NCBI RefSeq assembly: GCF_024763615.1
Contig: NC_077223.1
Coordinates: 47,430,627 to 47,494,626, forward strand
Reading direction: 5' to 3'
DNA from: Phlebotomus papatasi
Taxonomy: Eukaryota; Arthropoda; Insecta; Diptera; Psychodidae
Length of the DNA: 64,000 nucleotides
In this document: in pieces, positions 45,655 through 57,500 of the stretch
Layout: every line of letters begins with the position of its first letter
How positions within the stretch are numbered: position 1 is the first letter of the stretch
Made by a program: the position numbers and the translations under genes
Notes under the pieces: model-generated
The model's database searches: none
The model's input: the letters and a program-made list of their open reading frames with translations, nothing else
What the model was told of the DNA's origin: nothing

Positions 45655-46140
45655 TGAATCATTCCTAATAATGGTTTTCAAGGTCAAAGGCTAAAAAGGC
45701 TCTAGAGAACACATTTATCAACCGATTGGAGTTATATTTGGATTTGTTGGAAAGGTCTTGGAATTTGCTATAAAACATAACCGGTTATAAAATCGATTCT
45801 GAACTGGTTCATAACTGATAACCATTTTTTATTCGAAATTTACTTATATTGCTCCCAAGTTATTTTCGACATTGTTTTGAGATATTTATGAATTGGTTCA
45901 AATAGGTTGAGAACCGATAAACAGTATTTAATGCGAAAGTATTTTTGAGTTAACCCTTTAAGGACGATTGGGTCACCCAGGTGACCCAAAAATGAAATTT
46001 TTTACGGTTATCTAAAGTTGTGTTTTGCTTTAAAAAAGTTAGAAAAAATGATTTTTTCTGACCCCCGATTTTTGACCCTCTCGTCCTTAAAGGGTTAAAA
46101 CTCACGAGTTCAAGCACTCCAAAAGCCTGAAACGCCTAGC
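45655..46140 (+). repeat. Interspersed repeat rich in AACCGGTT, copy 1, split by a TTAA element
   Basis: AATCATTCCTAATAATGG, CATTTATCAA, TTGGAAAGGTCTTGGAATTT and CCGGTTATAA blocks match 54600-55031 (same strand) and 55585-55850 (opposite strand). Its right part resumes as ACTCACGAGTTCAAGC after the inserted element 45950-46098. Confidence 0.7.
45950..46098. mobile_element. Short TTAA element with GGTGACCC ends
   Basis: TTAACCCTTTAAGGACGATT at the left, TCGTCCTTAAAGGGTTAA at the right, with GGGTCACCCAGGTGACCC inside. The host repeat reads across with TTAA at both borders, supporting a TTAA target duplication. Confidence 0.8.
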
Positions 46141-46435
46141 CAGTTAGGATATTTTATTCAAGAGAGCTTGATTAATTTCTGAGCTATTTTTGATAAAAAA
46201 AATCGTGATATTGGCTTGCTACAATGCTATGGTTCGAAAAATGTTTAGCTTAAGCGGTATTCAAACTAATAGCTTAGCTTAAGTAGGAAAAATCTGTGAT
46301 TTCTAAAATACAAGGAATTTTAGTAATTTTTTATAAGCTGGTGAATTTTTGCTTTTTACATCAAAATTCCAGCCCAGATTTTTTGGAAAATTTTGACTTA
46401 GGGTAGGATATTAAGCATAAATGGTTCATTGGGTA

Positions 46436-46683
46436 CTGGACACACTTACGACTGAAGCCGAAAGGCAGCGTAACGAAGTTATAATCAAAATAATAATCAT
46501 GTTCATTTCGGAATTATAAATCAAAATAATGAAATTTCCATCAGTTTCTGACTAATCCGTCTCTCGGCTTAAGCTAAGAAATGGCTTATAGTTAGTAGAA
46601 AACTGATGAAAATTTAGTCTATTTATTATTTTGATTATAATTACTTTAAGCCGTCTCTCGACTTAAATCGTAAGTGGGTCCAG
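46436..46683. mobile_element. MITE with CTGGACCCACTTACGA ends
   Basis: CTGGACACACTTACGACTGA at the left and TCGTAAGTGGGTCCAG at the right. The arms stay similar for about 60 bp, through the AATCAAAATAATAA block. A fragment of the same end is at 62217-62256. Confidence 0.75.
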
Positions 46684-47942
46684 GGGGCGGATTCAGCAGG
46701 AAAAGTGAGAATGTCATCTCAGTGATTTCGAAATGAGACTTCTCTCTTGAGCTTTCCACTTCTCACCTCGAAAATCTTATCCGCACTAAAGGGGATTTGT
46801 ATTATCTTATGTTGCTCACTTGGCCTTCAGCCTAACACTAGAGTCCTTTTAACACATTTTATCACAAATTAACTTGGTATTTCTTCACCAATTTGCACTC
46901 TCACAGTTAAATTACTCAACAAAACATACTCAATTTGATACTACGATTTACAACAGAGCTTTTGCATTGCGAATATTTAGCCGAGACTCCGAGATATAAA
47001 ATGTTCTAGTGAAAAATACCAAAATTCATATACAATTGAGTTGCTCGCAGTCAAAGAAGTCACTAGCCAAGAAAATTAGAATTGACTCTAGACTTATTTT
47101 ATTATAAAGGAGATGGCAAAGCGTCCCAGCTTTGCGGAATGCTCGAACTTACGAGATAGAGCTCACCGTGAAATAGTTTTTTTTTGGAATTTTCTTTTGG
47201 TATCACTGATTTACTAGACTAGTACTAGAGTTCAAATTCATTCATAAATCACAAAAGCATTTGAAAATAAAAAAATTGGTACTTTCCTGATCCATCACCG
47301 ATTATGACCGATGCAGTCGGATTCAGAATTTCAATACCTTTCCAAAAAATCCAAATTTAACCAAATCGGTTGAAAAATGAGCCTTCCAAAGTGGTTGAAC
47401 TTTGACCTTCAATAATTCAAAATGGCGAATTTTCCGCCAATTTTCGCATTTTGTGAGTTCGAGTCCCGCCCGGTGCAAGTAACTGAATGTCGAGAAAAAG
47501 ACATTATTCACTGTGATAAAACGTAATAAAATGCACCGCCTCTGCCTACAGACCTTTTCAGGAGCACGGAAGAAGCATTCACTACGGGAAAGACGTTCCT
47601 GGGCGAGCTTCGATCAGCAGATTCTTCCAACACGAGGCACCTTGTAATGATTACATTGTAATACCAAATAAAGTGTCTCGATACGATTAATAATAATACT
47701 GAAAAATCTTGGGCCAATTTTGAGAAAAACCAAAAAAAGTGGTTTTTGGAGGGTGGAGAGGGGAAAAAACAAACGTTGAGACATTTTGTTTTTTTATTGG
47801 GAGTCATCGAAGACTGGAAGTTGATATCTCTTACCGTTTAAGCTCCAGAACAGTGACAAGTTGAAAAAAAGTCGATTATATAACTGCTCTCTCTTTTAGT
47901 TCGAGCAGTAAAAAGAATGGACGATGGATGTGAATTTTATTT

Positions 47943-48152
47943 CCTTAGGGCCCAAATAGACTCAGGCTGATCCTCGAAAATATTTAGCTTACAAAATCTG
48001 GCAGCAAAGAATCCGGTAAATGAATTTTATGGAAAGGAGTTCTAATTGATCCTAAGCTCACAGTGTATGACAGTTTGGGATAGATCTTCACTGCTGAATT
48101 TTACAGGCTAAATATTCTCGAGGATCAGCCTGAGTCTATTTAGGCCTTTAGG
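47943..48152. mobile_element. MITE with AAATAGACTCAGGCTGATCC ends
   Basis: Arms of about 45 bp: AAATAGACTCAGGCTGATCC with CTCGAAAATATTTAGC at the left, and its near-perfect complement at the right. 210 bp, non-coding. Confidence 0.8.
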
Positions 48153-48965
48153 ATGGATTTCTCTTTCGACGAGCGGTGATATTATTGAGAGCAAACCAAA
48201 AATGTAATAGACAATTTTTCGGAGCATTGAACATCTATTTATGTCTTTTTCAGTTTTTCTTGGTTTGTCTTTTTTGAATATTAGTCAGGATTTTATCTAA
48301 TATTTCCTACATCAGCTATTAAAATTATAATTAAAATTACAATTAAAATAATAATTAAGAGAGAATTATATTCCCTAATTTCTTTACAGCAAAATAATTC
48401 TCTCCTAACTATAATTTCAATAACGTGGAAAATTTAGAGAAAATCTTGAGTAATTTTCAAAAGAAAAGACAAGCCAAGAACAACCGAAGAAGACACAATC
48501 ACAAAATATTATTTGAAAAGTTAAGAGACTACAATATTCAGGGTATTTTTTCTCCAGAGAATAAAAGTGATAGAAAAATGGAACAGTAGAGATTCAGTTA
48601 ATGTACCAATATGATGATAATGATGGATAGTGATGATCTGTAAATGTTAAATATTAAAAATACATAATTACAATGGTAGCACTTTTTTAAATTTCTTCCA
48701 CTCAACTCTTCGTTAATCAAAATTTATAATTGTAAAAAATATAACTTAAAGCGAAAAGGCAAAATATACTTTTTTCAATTTTTCCTAAAAAAAATTGGAC
48801 TTTGATTTAAATTATAGAATATTTAGTAAATACGCATTAAAAGTGATATCTCACTTGAGATTCTCACTATGCAGCTGAATCGCATTTCCGAAAGCTTTTG
48901 TGACTTTTTTCTCATGGGAGATTCTCAGTGACATTCTCAAAGGTCTGCTGAATCCAGCCCAGCAC

Positions 48966-49077
48966 ATTAGATTCTGAAGAACTAATTAAATTGTATGTTA
49001 ATTAGGATTTTGAGAACTTCGGGAACTGGGCCGGACCTCTGATTTGAAGACCGCTTTAGGTCTGAAGCTGAAACCTG
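48966..49077 (+). mobile_element. GGCTTCAGACC-ended MITE, partial copy 4
   Basis: The right half only: GAGAACTTCGGGAACTGGGC and GACCTCTGATTTGAAG, then GGTCTGAAGC. The left end is missing or rearranged. Confidence 0.55.
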
Positions 49078-49248
49078 TATAGTTTTAATCTTTTGTTATT
49101 TCTTTCTTCATCAACAATGCAGAGATATTCTAAAGACTCTGTAATATCAGTATTTAAAGCTGAACTAGTAGTTAATCCACAAGAGTCTCATCGTCAGAAA
49201 TAAAATTATGATTAGTTATCTTAGTTATCAATTTTTGCTACAGTATCG

Positions 49249-49486
49249 ATTAGGGTGGATATCCCGAATGATGCCACTACCTCATTTGATGCTACATTGA
49301 ATAAAATCATTGTTTTCTTCAATATTACGATATTAAGAAATTATGAAATATATACAACTGTCACTACTGCATTATATTTCATAATTACTTAATATCGTAA
49401 TGATCGTAATAATTGAAAAAAATCCAATTTTATTCAATGTGGCATCAAATAAGGAAGTGGCATCATTCGGGGTATCCAGTCTAATT
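49249..49486. mobile_element. Fold-back MITE with CGAATGATGCCAC arms
   Basis: ATATCCCGAATGATGCCACT at the left and AGTGGCATCATTCGGGGTAT at the right. The arms run through ATTTGATGC.ACATTGAATAAAAT (about 60 bp) and the whole 238 bp can fold back. Non-coding. Confidence 0.75.
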
Positions 49487-49802
49487 GGGAACCGAAGTCA
49501 TAACTATGTAACATACCTGGAAACACGGGCCAGGTTCTGCTTACTGAAAACCTGAATATTTGTCGATTTTTCCATCCAATTGCAAGTTTTTAAAAATGCA
49601 TTTACACTGAGACTTGTATTATGAGATATTTCTTATTAGAATTCAGTATCCGTCGCTAAATATTCAGAAGTTATTTAGAAGAAGCCTTAAACTAACGTCT
49701 ACCTACGGTCTACCTTTAATCCAAAATCGCATCGTCTTACTGGTCCTTTTTATTACATTCACCAAAAAATTCAAAAGTTATCGATTTTAGGATTGTCTCC
49801 TT

Positions 49803-50585
49803 TCAATCATCCTGAACATCAAATTTAAGTTTCACGATTTCTCCAATTCCAAACTCAATGACATCACCATGCTTTATTGTGGTAGCTCCAGCCGGTGTTC
49901 CCGTTAAGATCATATCATTTGGTTCCAAAGTCATAAATTTGGATGCATAGGAAATTAGTTCAGGAATCTAAAGCCACGGAAAGAAACACAGTTCAGGATT
50001 TTTTTAAGATAGAAGTTTTAAGATTTACCTTGAAATGCATGTAATCAGACGATTGGTCCTGACGTGTTTGTCCATTGACTTTGAGCCACAGACGAACATC
50101 ATTGGGATTGGGAAGTTCCTCGTGAGTGATAAAGCGGCTTACAGGAGTCGCAGTGTCAAAACCCTTGCCCAAATCCCATGGCAAAGCTTTTTCTCTTTGT
50201 TTGCCAATGTAGCACATTCCTGTGAGATCCAAAGCCAGGCAGTATCCACCTACGTACTTGCTTGCTTCTTCAATAGATACATTCTTGCAAGTCTGGCCAA
50301 TCACAACACCTAGTTCAACTTCATGGTAGACTTTTGTGAAGACTCTGGGCAGACGGATGGGTTTCCCTTCCTCCACGTACGATGAGATGGCTTTGAGAAA
50401 GAGAATTGGTGTCTCCGGGGCATTATCAGTGATACAGTCTCTATGGGAAAAAGCATAATTCCCAACCGGTTAGTTAGTTATCGGTGACCTTTGACTCTTG
50501 CAAATGGATCTTACTTGTAATTCAGAACAGCCCCAATGATCTTCCTTCCATTTTTAGCAAATTGCTTCAAATTCACCTGAGACAT
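49803..50585 (-). CDS. FAHD1: Fumarylacetoacetate hydrolase domain protein, FAHD1 type (acylpyruvate hydrolase / oxaloacetate decarboxylase)
   Basis: Metal-dependent enzyme that in mammals cleaves acylpyruvates and decarboxylates oxaloacetate in mitochondria. Three exons, 50585-50515, 50440-50029 and 49967-49803, join in frame to 215 residues (human 224). The fold is a single FAH domain: HEVELGVVIG (63-72, metal-binding Glu64 and Glu66), LDLTG (94-98, Asp95 as third ligand), LPWDLGKGFDT with the family's Lys116, LWLKVNGQTRQ, and TGTPAG (183-188). Introns are 74 and 61 nt. No mitochondrial presequence is obvious; the protein starts MSQVNLKQFAKNGRKIIGA, so location is uncertain. It is head to head with SNX16 (953 nt between ATGs). 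The related FAHD2 class is larger, so FAHD1 is the better fit. Confidence 0.93.
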
Positions 50586-51537
50586 TTTGTTACTTTCACT
50601 TTTGTCTCCGTTGCAGTAGAAATCAGCGAGTACTTCAATCACCGAGTGAGAGATTCAACTGCTCGATAGAGAGTGGGAAATTAATCAATTTCATGTCTGT
50701 AGCCATGTTGAAGGCATTTATGTATTTGTGTATAATAGATTTGATACAAGAAGCCATTTGAGATAAGAAAACAGTAAACAACTTTTTAGTGCTTTTGTAT
50801 TTGAATCATTTTTGAATGATTTAATTTCCCCAGAGGAAATTATTTGGGAGTATATGTGTATTAGAATTTAATAGCTTGGCTTTTGAGGGTTTACCACAGA
50901 ATTTTTCTATAGATGGAAAGTATCATGGCATATTTTTATTTTTTATCATTATTGGGAACATAAAATCTCGATCCTTTCACTGGAATTCACTTCAACGTCC
51001 TCTGTAGAAGTTTCTAATAGCTACTTAAATTATTATAATAGTCTTAATGTTTTTTAAATTACAATTCCACCCAAAAATTTAAAAAAAAATATCGACTGGT
51101 GTTCGATATTTTATTTCTTTCAAAAAATATCGGCGCGATATCGATATTTTACGCTGCAAACTGTCTTTTAGAAGAAACAATAGAATTTTATGAATTGTAA
51201 AAACTTTAAAGAAGAGCTAAATTCTTCTATAAATCCTCAAAATCTTTCACAAGAGGCTCCAAGGCCCCAAAATAGTAAAAAATAATTTTTTTTTTCTCAA
51301 AATGTCTTGAGTCTTGAAACAGTGAAGGAAGTAGGCGTGGAGATTTCCAACAATTCTCCCTGTATTTTATTTATTGGGAATTGCACTGGCATAAACAGAA
51401 GAAGAAGAAGAAAGTAGGGGGAACTTTTTGAGTTCAGGTTCAGACTTTTTCTTGTGATTTTCCCCCTGTCCATGTATTATTTTAAACGTGGAAAAAGTGC
51501 CTTTCAGTAGTCAAAAGTGTCCTTATCATTGTTTACA
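50586..51537. promoter_or_regulatory. Head-to-head promoter region of FAHD1 and SNX16
   Basis: 952 nt between two divergent coding starts with no repeat copy recognised. Contains a perfect TATCGATA (51139-51146) in an ATCGGCGCGATATCGATATT context, and a CTATCGAG motif near the FAHD1 side (about 50661). The CAP sites are not visible from sequence alone. Shared control is inference. Confidence 0.55.
51139..51146. promoter_or_regulatory. DRE-like site (TATCGATA)
   Basis: Exact 8-bp palindrome that in flies is the core of the DREF-binding element found in housekeeping promoters. About 390 nt upstream of the SNX16 ATG. One chance match per window of this size is not unlikely, so position is the main support. 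Confidence 0.4.
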
Positions 51538-54500
51538 ATGTCACTGAGATTAATTCGTAGTCGGGAAGTGAACAGAGCCCAAAGACAAAGCAGACTGGTG
51601 ACGCCGTCCATCAAGAGAAAAGATGACAGGGCTCCCCAGTCCAGAATAAAACGCTACAAATCCTTCCCGGACGTGTCTAAGAGTCGTCCGGGAAGGGATT
51701 ATCTAATCAAGTCAAAGTCTGAGAGTTGCCTGGCGATTGCTGAGAGTGACCAAGTAGCCCAAGACACGAGATCACGTCAACTTTCCAATGCAAAGTCGGA
51801 AGTGTGCCTAAAGACCATATCGGTGCATAGCACGGCAGCTGCCTCGGCGGTCCATCCGCCACCGAGGAGCTATGTAAAGAATCCCCGGAAGGGTGGAGAG
51901 CGAAATGATCTGACATCATCGAGGATGAGCTTAATCACTCCGCCGGAGATGCAGTGCCGTGGCTTTGCGGACACAGCTTCCATCCGGATCCCCATCATTG
52001 GGTACGAAGTCATGGAGGAAAGAGCTCGTTTCACGGTAATTAAACCCAAAGTCTCTAAAATTACCAACTTCTTTCGGCTATATGGAAAAGCTGTGAAACT
52101 CGTCGTGAATAATTGAGGCCTCTTCGATCTCGCGGGAAATTTTGGGGGGCTGTGGGAAGGGGGGATATCTGCCACGTGGTCAATGACCTCAATTGATATT
52201 GATTAAATGCTGATCGATTATTCGTGTCCTCTTTCCTTCTGCCAAAGGTCTTTAAACTTCGGGTAGAGAATCCCTTCACGAATGATTGCTGGCTGGTCCT
52301 GAGGCGCTACACGGATTTTGAGCGCCTCAATAGCAAACTCAAGTCAATCTTCCCGAAACTCAATCTTGTACTCCCAAGGAAGAAGTTCTTCGGGGATAAT
52401 TTCAACAGTGTCTTCCTGGACAATCGTGTTCAGGGACTTCAGCACTTTGTTAATACAATCATGGCAGAAGAAAATCTGAGAAATTGTCAATTTGTCAGGG
52501 AATTCTTCTGCCTCGATGAGCCTCCCACATACTCTGAGAGCATGGAGGAATGTCGTGTAAGAAAAGCCCCAGTAATTGCTCCCTTTCAGCACAAAATACT
52601 CACGATTACACTCTCGGGTTTTTAGGCAATCTTTGAGGCTCAAGAGGAAACTATTGCACACTTGAAACTCCAATTGCGTAACAAGGACGCTCTCTTGGTG
52701 AACTTGGAACAGAAACTAATGATGGAAATCAACGAAGTTGAAAAGCTAAAAGCATCACTTCAGTAAGTATCTTTATTTATTTTTTCACAAGAAAACAGTG
52801 ATGTGCAAAAATATTCACACTTAAATTTTCTGTAAAAAAAATCTAGTTATTAGTATTTTAATATTTATAAATGAACATTACTGTAATTTCTTTTTATTAT
52901 TCATTATGAAATTAGGATTAAAACCAGACAATATACATAACTTTTTTATTACTTTCTTTACCACATTTTAAGTTGACTCTATTTTATTTTCTATGACTAA
53001 ATATTAAACTAATTATAGCTTTAAATAAAAGCTCTAATTAGTTAAAATTATATTTTAGTCTTGTCTAATTAAAATATTTTAAGTTTCATATTTTATATTT
53101 TATATGTTTTATATTTTAATTTTTTATAATTGTAACTTTATTAAATCGTTCAAAATATCATTTTTCAAAGAATATTTATTGATCTCATATTACACAATAA
53201 TTTCTACACCTGTTCAAACATCATATCAAGGCCTCGTTAACAGTTCCCATATTAGGTGAGTTTTCTCAATAGATTCCGCCTTTTAGCAAAAAGTTATTTA
53301 AAAAAAAAATCAAGTAAAAGATGTGTACAAAAGCCTATTAATTAATATCTATATGATTTGCGACATTTAGACACATTTTAAGGGTAAACCTGGGTTTCTA
53401 AGGCTAAGGCAAAGCATAATAGGGGAAATATACCAAATTTCGGCCAGCTTGCAATTCCGGCCAATTCTTTTGTGTCTCAAATTTCCATGATTTCTTTGTT
53501 TCTGCATACTCTGGAGATCATACAATTCAGAAAACAAGAAAATGTCACTTTGACGAACGAGATGACCTGAGAAAACTTTGAAAGAATTCCGGAAGGGCAA
53601 GGAACTATGAGAATCAAGGTGGCCGAAATATTACTCAAATGTCGTCACGCTGTTTGTTCGTTTGATCATAATTTTTCACATTATTACTGGGTTATCATAC
53701 TTGCACATTAAAATTTTAATGTGATTCACATTAATTGTCGCTTGTGAGCGTCCAAATATGTTATTTGTGTCTTTGAGTCACTTAATATTTGGGGTTTTTC
53801 TATTTATTGATAAAGAAGTGGACTTGGCCTGCAAAAATAAGTTTAAATTTACTTAAAGTATAAATATTTTTTACATTAAAAAATTAAAGAGAAAATCGCA
53901 TTAATTTTTCGCATTAATGCTATAAATAAATTTATATCAAATTTTGCGGGCCAAGTCTACCTTTTTATCAACAAATAGATCAAATTTTGAATATAAAATG
54001 ATTCAAACACACAAATTACACATTTGGACTCTCACCAGCGACAATTAATGTAAATCATATTAAAATTTTAATATGTAAGTGTGATAACACAGTTATAGTG
54101 TGAAGCCTTGTGTATTTCAACCAAAGTTGTTGAATTTTTAAACAAAAGTTGTTGAATTTTCAGACAAAAGTTGTTGAATTTTTAAACAAAAGTTGTGTAA
54201 AATTGGTTGAATTTCCAATTAAGACATATACTTCAGTCGAGATGCTTTTCATTGGGCAAAAGTCATATAAAACATCAAATATTTATGTGCATAATAAGTA
54301 TATCGTGAAGATCCGAGCATCAGATGTAATTATCTCGCATTAGGAAGGATCCCGAGTACAGGAAAACACAGGAAAACAAAAAGGCAAAAAAGTAAAATAA
54401 ACGAAATGAAATGAAAATTCAACAATTTTTAAATTCAACAACTCCAAATTCATCAAATTGAAATTTAACAACTTTAAATTAAACAATTTTAAATTAAACA

Positions 54501-57500
54501 TTTTTTCCAAATTTAACACTATAATAGTGGCGTGAAAGATTACACACTATAATAGTGTTAATTTTTTTTACTGTGGCGGACATTTCTTCCAGACGAAAGT
54601 ACCGGTGAATCATTCCTAATAACGGTTTTTCAAGGTCAAATGTTAAAAAGACACTAGAGAGAGCGCATTTATCAAGCGAATGGGATCTGTTTGGACTCAT
54701 TGGAAAGGTCTTGGAATTTCCGACAAAACTGAACCGGTTCCAATCGCTTTTGAATCGATAATGAACCGGTTCATAACAGATAAATAATTTTTATACGAAA
54801 TTCAATTAAATTACTCCTGAGGTTTTTTGGAAATATTTTGAGTGATTTATAAATCGGTTCAAATCGGTTGTGAACCGGTAATGAACCGGTTATTTACCGA
54901 TAAGTAATTTTTGTTCCAATATATTTTATATTACTCTTTGAACTATTTTGTGGAATCTGTTGAGTGATATAAATCGATTTAAATCGGTTGAGTAACGGTA
55001 AACGGTAAATGATGCGAAAGTACTTTTGTGGTAGACGGAAGTGGGGTACTTTTGAATGTGGGGTATCTTTGAAATTGGGATTTTTCACCTATTTTTAAAT
55101 AAAATTGAGTCTCATCGAGATCTGCACAAACAGATTGAGAAGCTAAATTACGTTATGATATGGCTCAATTTAATTTAAAAATGGGAGAAAATTCCAATTT
55201 CAAAAGTGCCCCACTTTCAAAGGTGGGGTAGCATCTAAGTCACGAGTTCGAACATTTCGCAAAGCCTAGGATGCTTTGCCACCCCTTTTTAAAATGTATT
55301 GAGAATGTTCTTAGAGAAGAAAAAGAAGTAGGGGGAAGAGGGACACCTTTGAAAGTGGGGCACCTTTAAAATTGGGATTTTCTCCTATTTTTAAATTGAA
55401 TTGGGATTTTTCTTCTATGTTTAAGTGGAAATGAGCCATATCATAATGTAATTTATCTTGTCAATCTGTTTGTGCAGCTAAATTACATTACGATAAGGCC
55501 CAATTTTATTTAAAAATAGATGAAAAGTCGCAATTTCAAAGGTACTTCACTTTCAAAGGTGCCCCACTTCCCCCTAACATTAAATTTAATTTGTAATCGG
55601 TTCACAAGAAAATTGAAACCATTCATAATCAGTCTAAAAATCGCGCAAAACAGTTTTAAGAGTAATAACATTGATTTTCAGATAAAAATACATAACGATT
55701 CATCCTTGGTTCAGAACCGATTGAAACCCATTCTATCTTGTCAGAAGTTCCAAGACCTTTCCAACAAGCCTAAACATGAATCCCTTCGGTTGATAATTAC
55801 GCTCTCTAGAGCCTTTTAAACTTTTGACCTTGAAAAATCGTATATGGACGAAATATCCGCCTAGACAACCTCTAAAATACATCCAAAAGGGTAAGGGTGG
55901 GGAAAACGGGGAAAACCGTTTGACCTCTAAAGCCGTCAACTACCCCACGGACAGACAGGGCATTGCAGCTCTGAATGAGGATAGGAACGTAAGCGTGTAT
56001 GACAATCTTATGCCAAAATCACAATAAAGCCAATACATGCAACCGAACATTGCAGCGCTTGCAGCCCAGAATGTTTGTCGTCCGAAAATGTTTTAAATTC
56101 AATAAGAATTGATTTAAAATGAATTTTGAAATTTAAAAATCAATTTAAAATTTATACTGGACGTAAAAATAACAGTTTCTGACTTTACAAAATATTGTTT
56201 TCGAGCTTTTCGAGTAATGTAAGAAATTTTCTATAAAACCTTTTTTGGAAAAAAATATACAAACTTATTTTTAAAATATCAAAACTAATGAATTCATATA
56301 ATATATATTTAAAAATTAACCTTCAGAAACTTAAAAAAAAAACCTGAAATAATAACACTGTTCTTATTTAATTGAATCTCACGTTCCTATTCATATTCAG
56401 AGCGTCAATGGACGAATAAACCGCGTGGTATCATTTCTCAGAAATCGTCTGAAGCGCTAAAATATGTTGAGAAAAGTGATCCCCGGAGGTGGAAGATGTA
56501 AATTTTAGGGGGTGAAAAATCGAACGATTATATTGCTCTCTCTGTGGAGTTCGAGCATTAAAATTTATTACTATGTTTTTTTTTTCTTTTGAAAGAGTTT
56601 TCAACCTGTTGATTTAAAATTTGACTAATATTTAAATTCTTAAATTATTTACTGAAAATTTGGAAAATTTATCTTTTGGAGTCTTGTATTACCGATACAT
56701 CCAGAGACGAGTTCTAGAAAAATGTTCAATTTAGAGTGAAATTTACACAAAGCCAAGAAAAAAACATCGAGGAGTGAATGAAATCTAGAACTAGATATTG
56801 TCTAAATTCTAGATCTAGATAGATAGTTTCTAAAAGATGTTTCCATGTGTTCAGTTATTATCGTAATTATTCAAACATAATTACGAGAACAAGTACACAT
56901 TCATTTTTGTTTTGTAAACATGTTCTTAACATTTTAATGGGAGTGAATGAAAAGTAGATCTTGTCATCTCGCTCTAAAATAATAACTTTTAAATATTCGA
57001 AATCGAATTTTCGAAAATTGATTTTTCGATTAATCGGACCCTAGATTACATTGGATGAAGTTGGAGTGTCAAAGAAAGTTAAAAGTTTAGTATTCCATGA
57101 GAGCTTTCCAAAACACCATTTTTTTGTTTTAAATTCTAACAATTAGAACCGAAGCTTTAAATTTAACTGAACCTTATTATAATACTCCCTCTGTCCCGAA
57201 ATAAGTCCTACATTCTTTTATATAAAATGTACACTCTTAGAAAAATGTAGTCCCAACTATCTCATATTACAGTTATGGAAACTATAAAATATAGTAAGCA
57301 TAAACCCATCCATATATTTAGCTAGGGTAACTAAATGAAATAGTTGACCAATATTACTTAGTATATTTTTCATTTAGTTATAACTAAATTAGATTAGTAA
57401 CGGGTACTATACTATAACATATTAGTTCCAATAACTAAATAACTGTGGTTGGTAGTGGGTACCCATCTATTGGCTGTAATAACGATATCATATTAGTTGT

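Larger units (their letters stand above)
45363..49802. other. Intergenic repeats between Sms and FAHD1
   Basis: Convergent 3' ends of two genes. It holds the elements listed separately (45655-46140, 45950-46098, 46436-46683, 47943-48152, 48966-49077, 49249-49486). An imperfect inverted repeat of about 40 bp (GGCGGATTCAGCAGG near 46686 against GTCTGCTGAATCCAGCC near 48957) may bound a 2.3 kb composite. No gene seen. Confidence 0.5.

Noticed and set aside
47452..47484. GAGTTCGAGTCCCGCCCGGT, which looks like a tRNA T-arm / internal promoter B box
   Set aside because: No A box, acceptor stem or cloverleaf could be fitted upstream. A SINE remnant is possible but nothing else supports it.
55824..56027. 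Open frame in the SNX16 intron as an extra exon
   Set aside because: It starts within a repeat copy, has no family resemblance and would break the frame between exons 3 and 4, which join directly.
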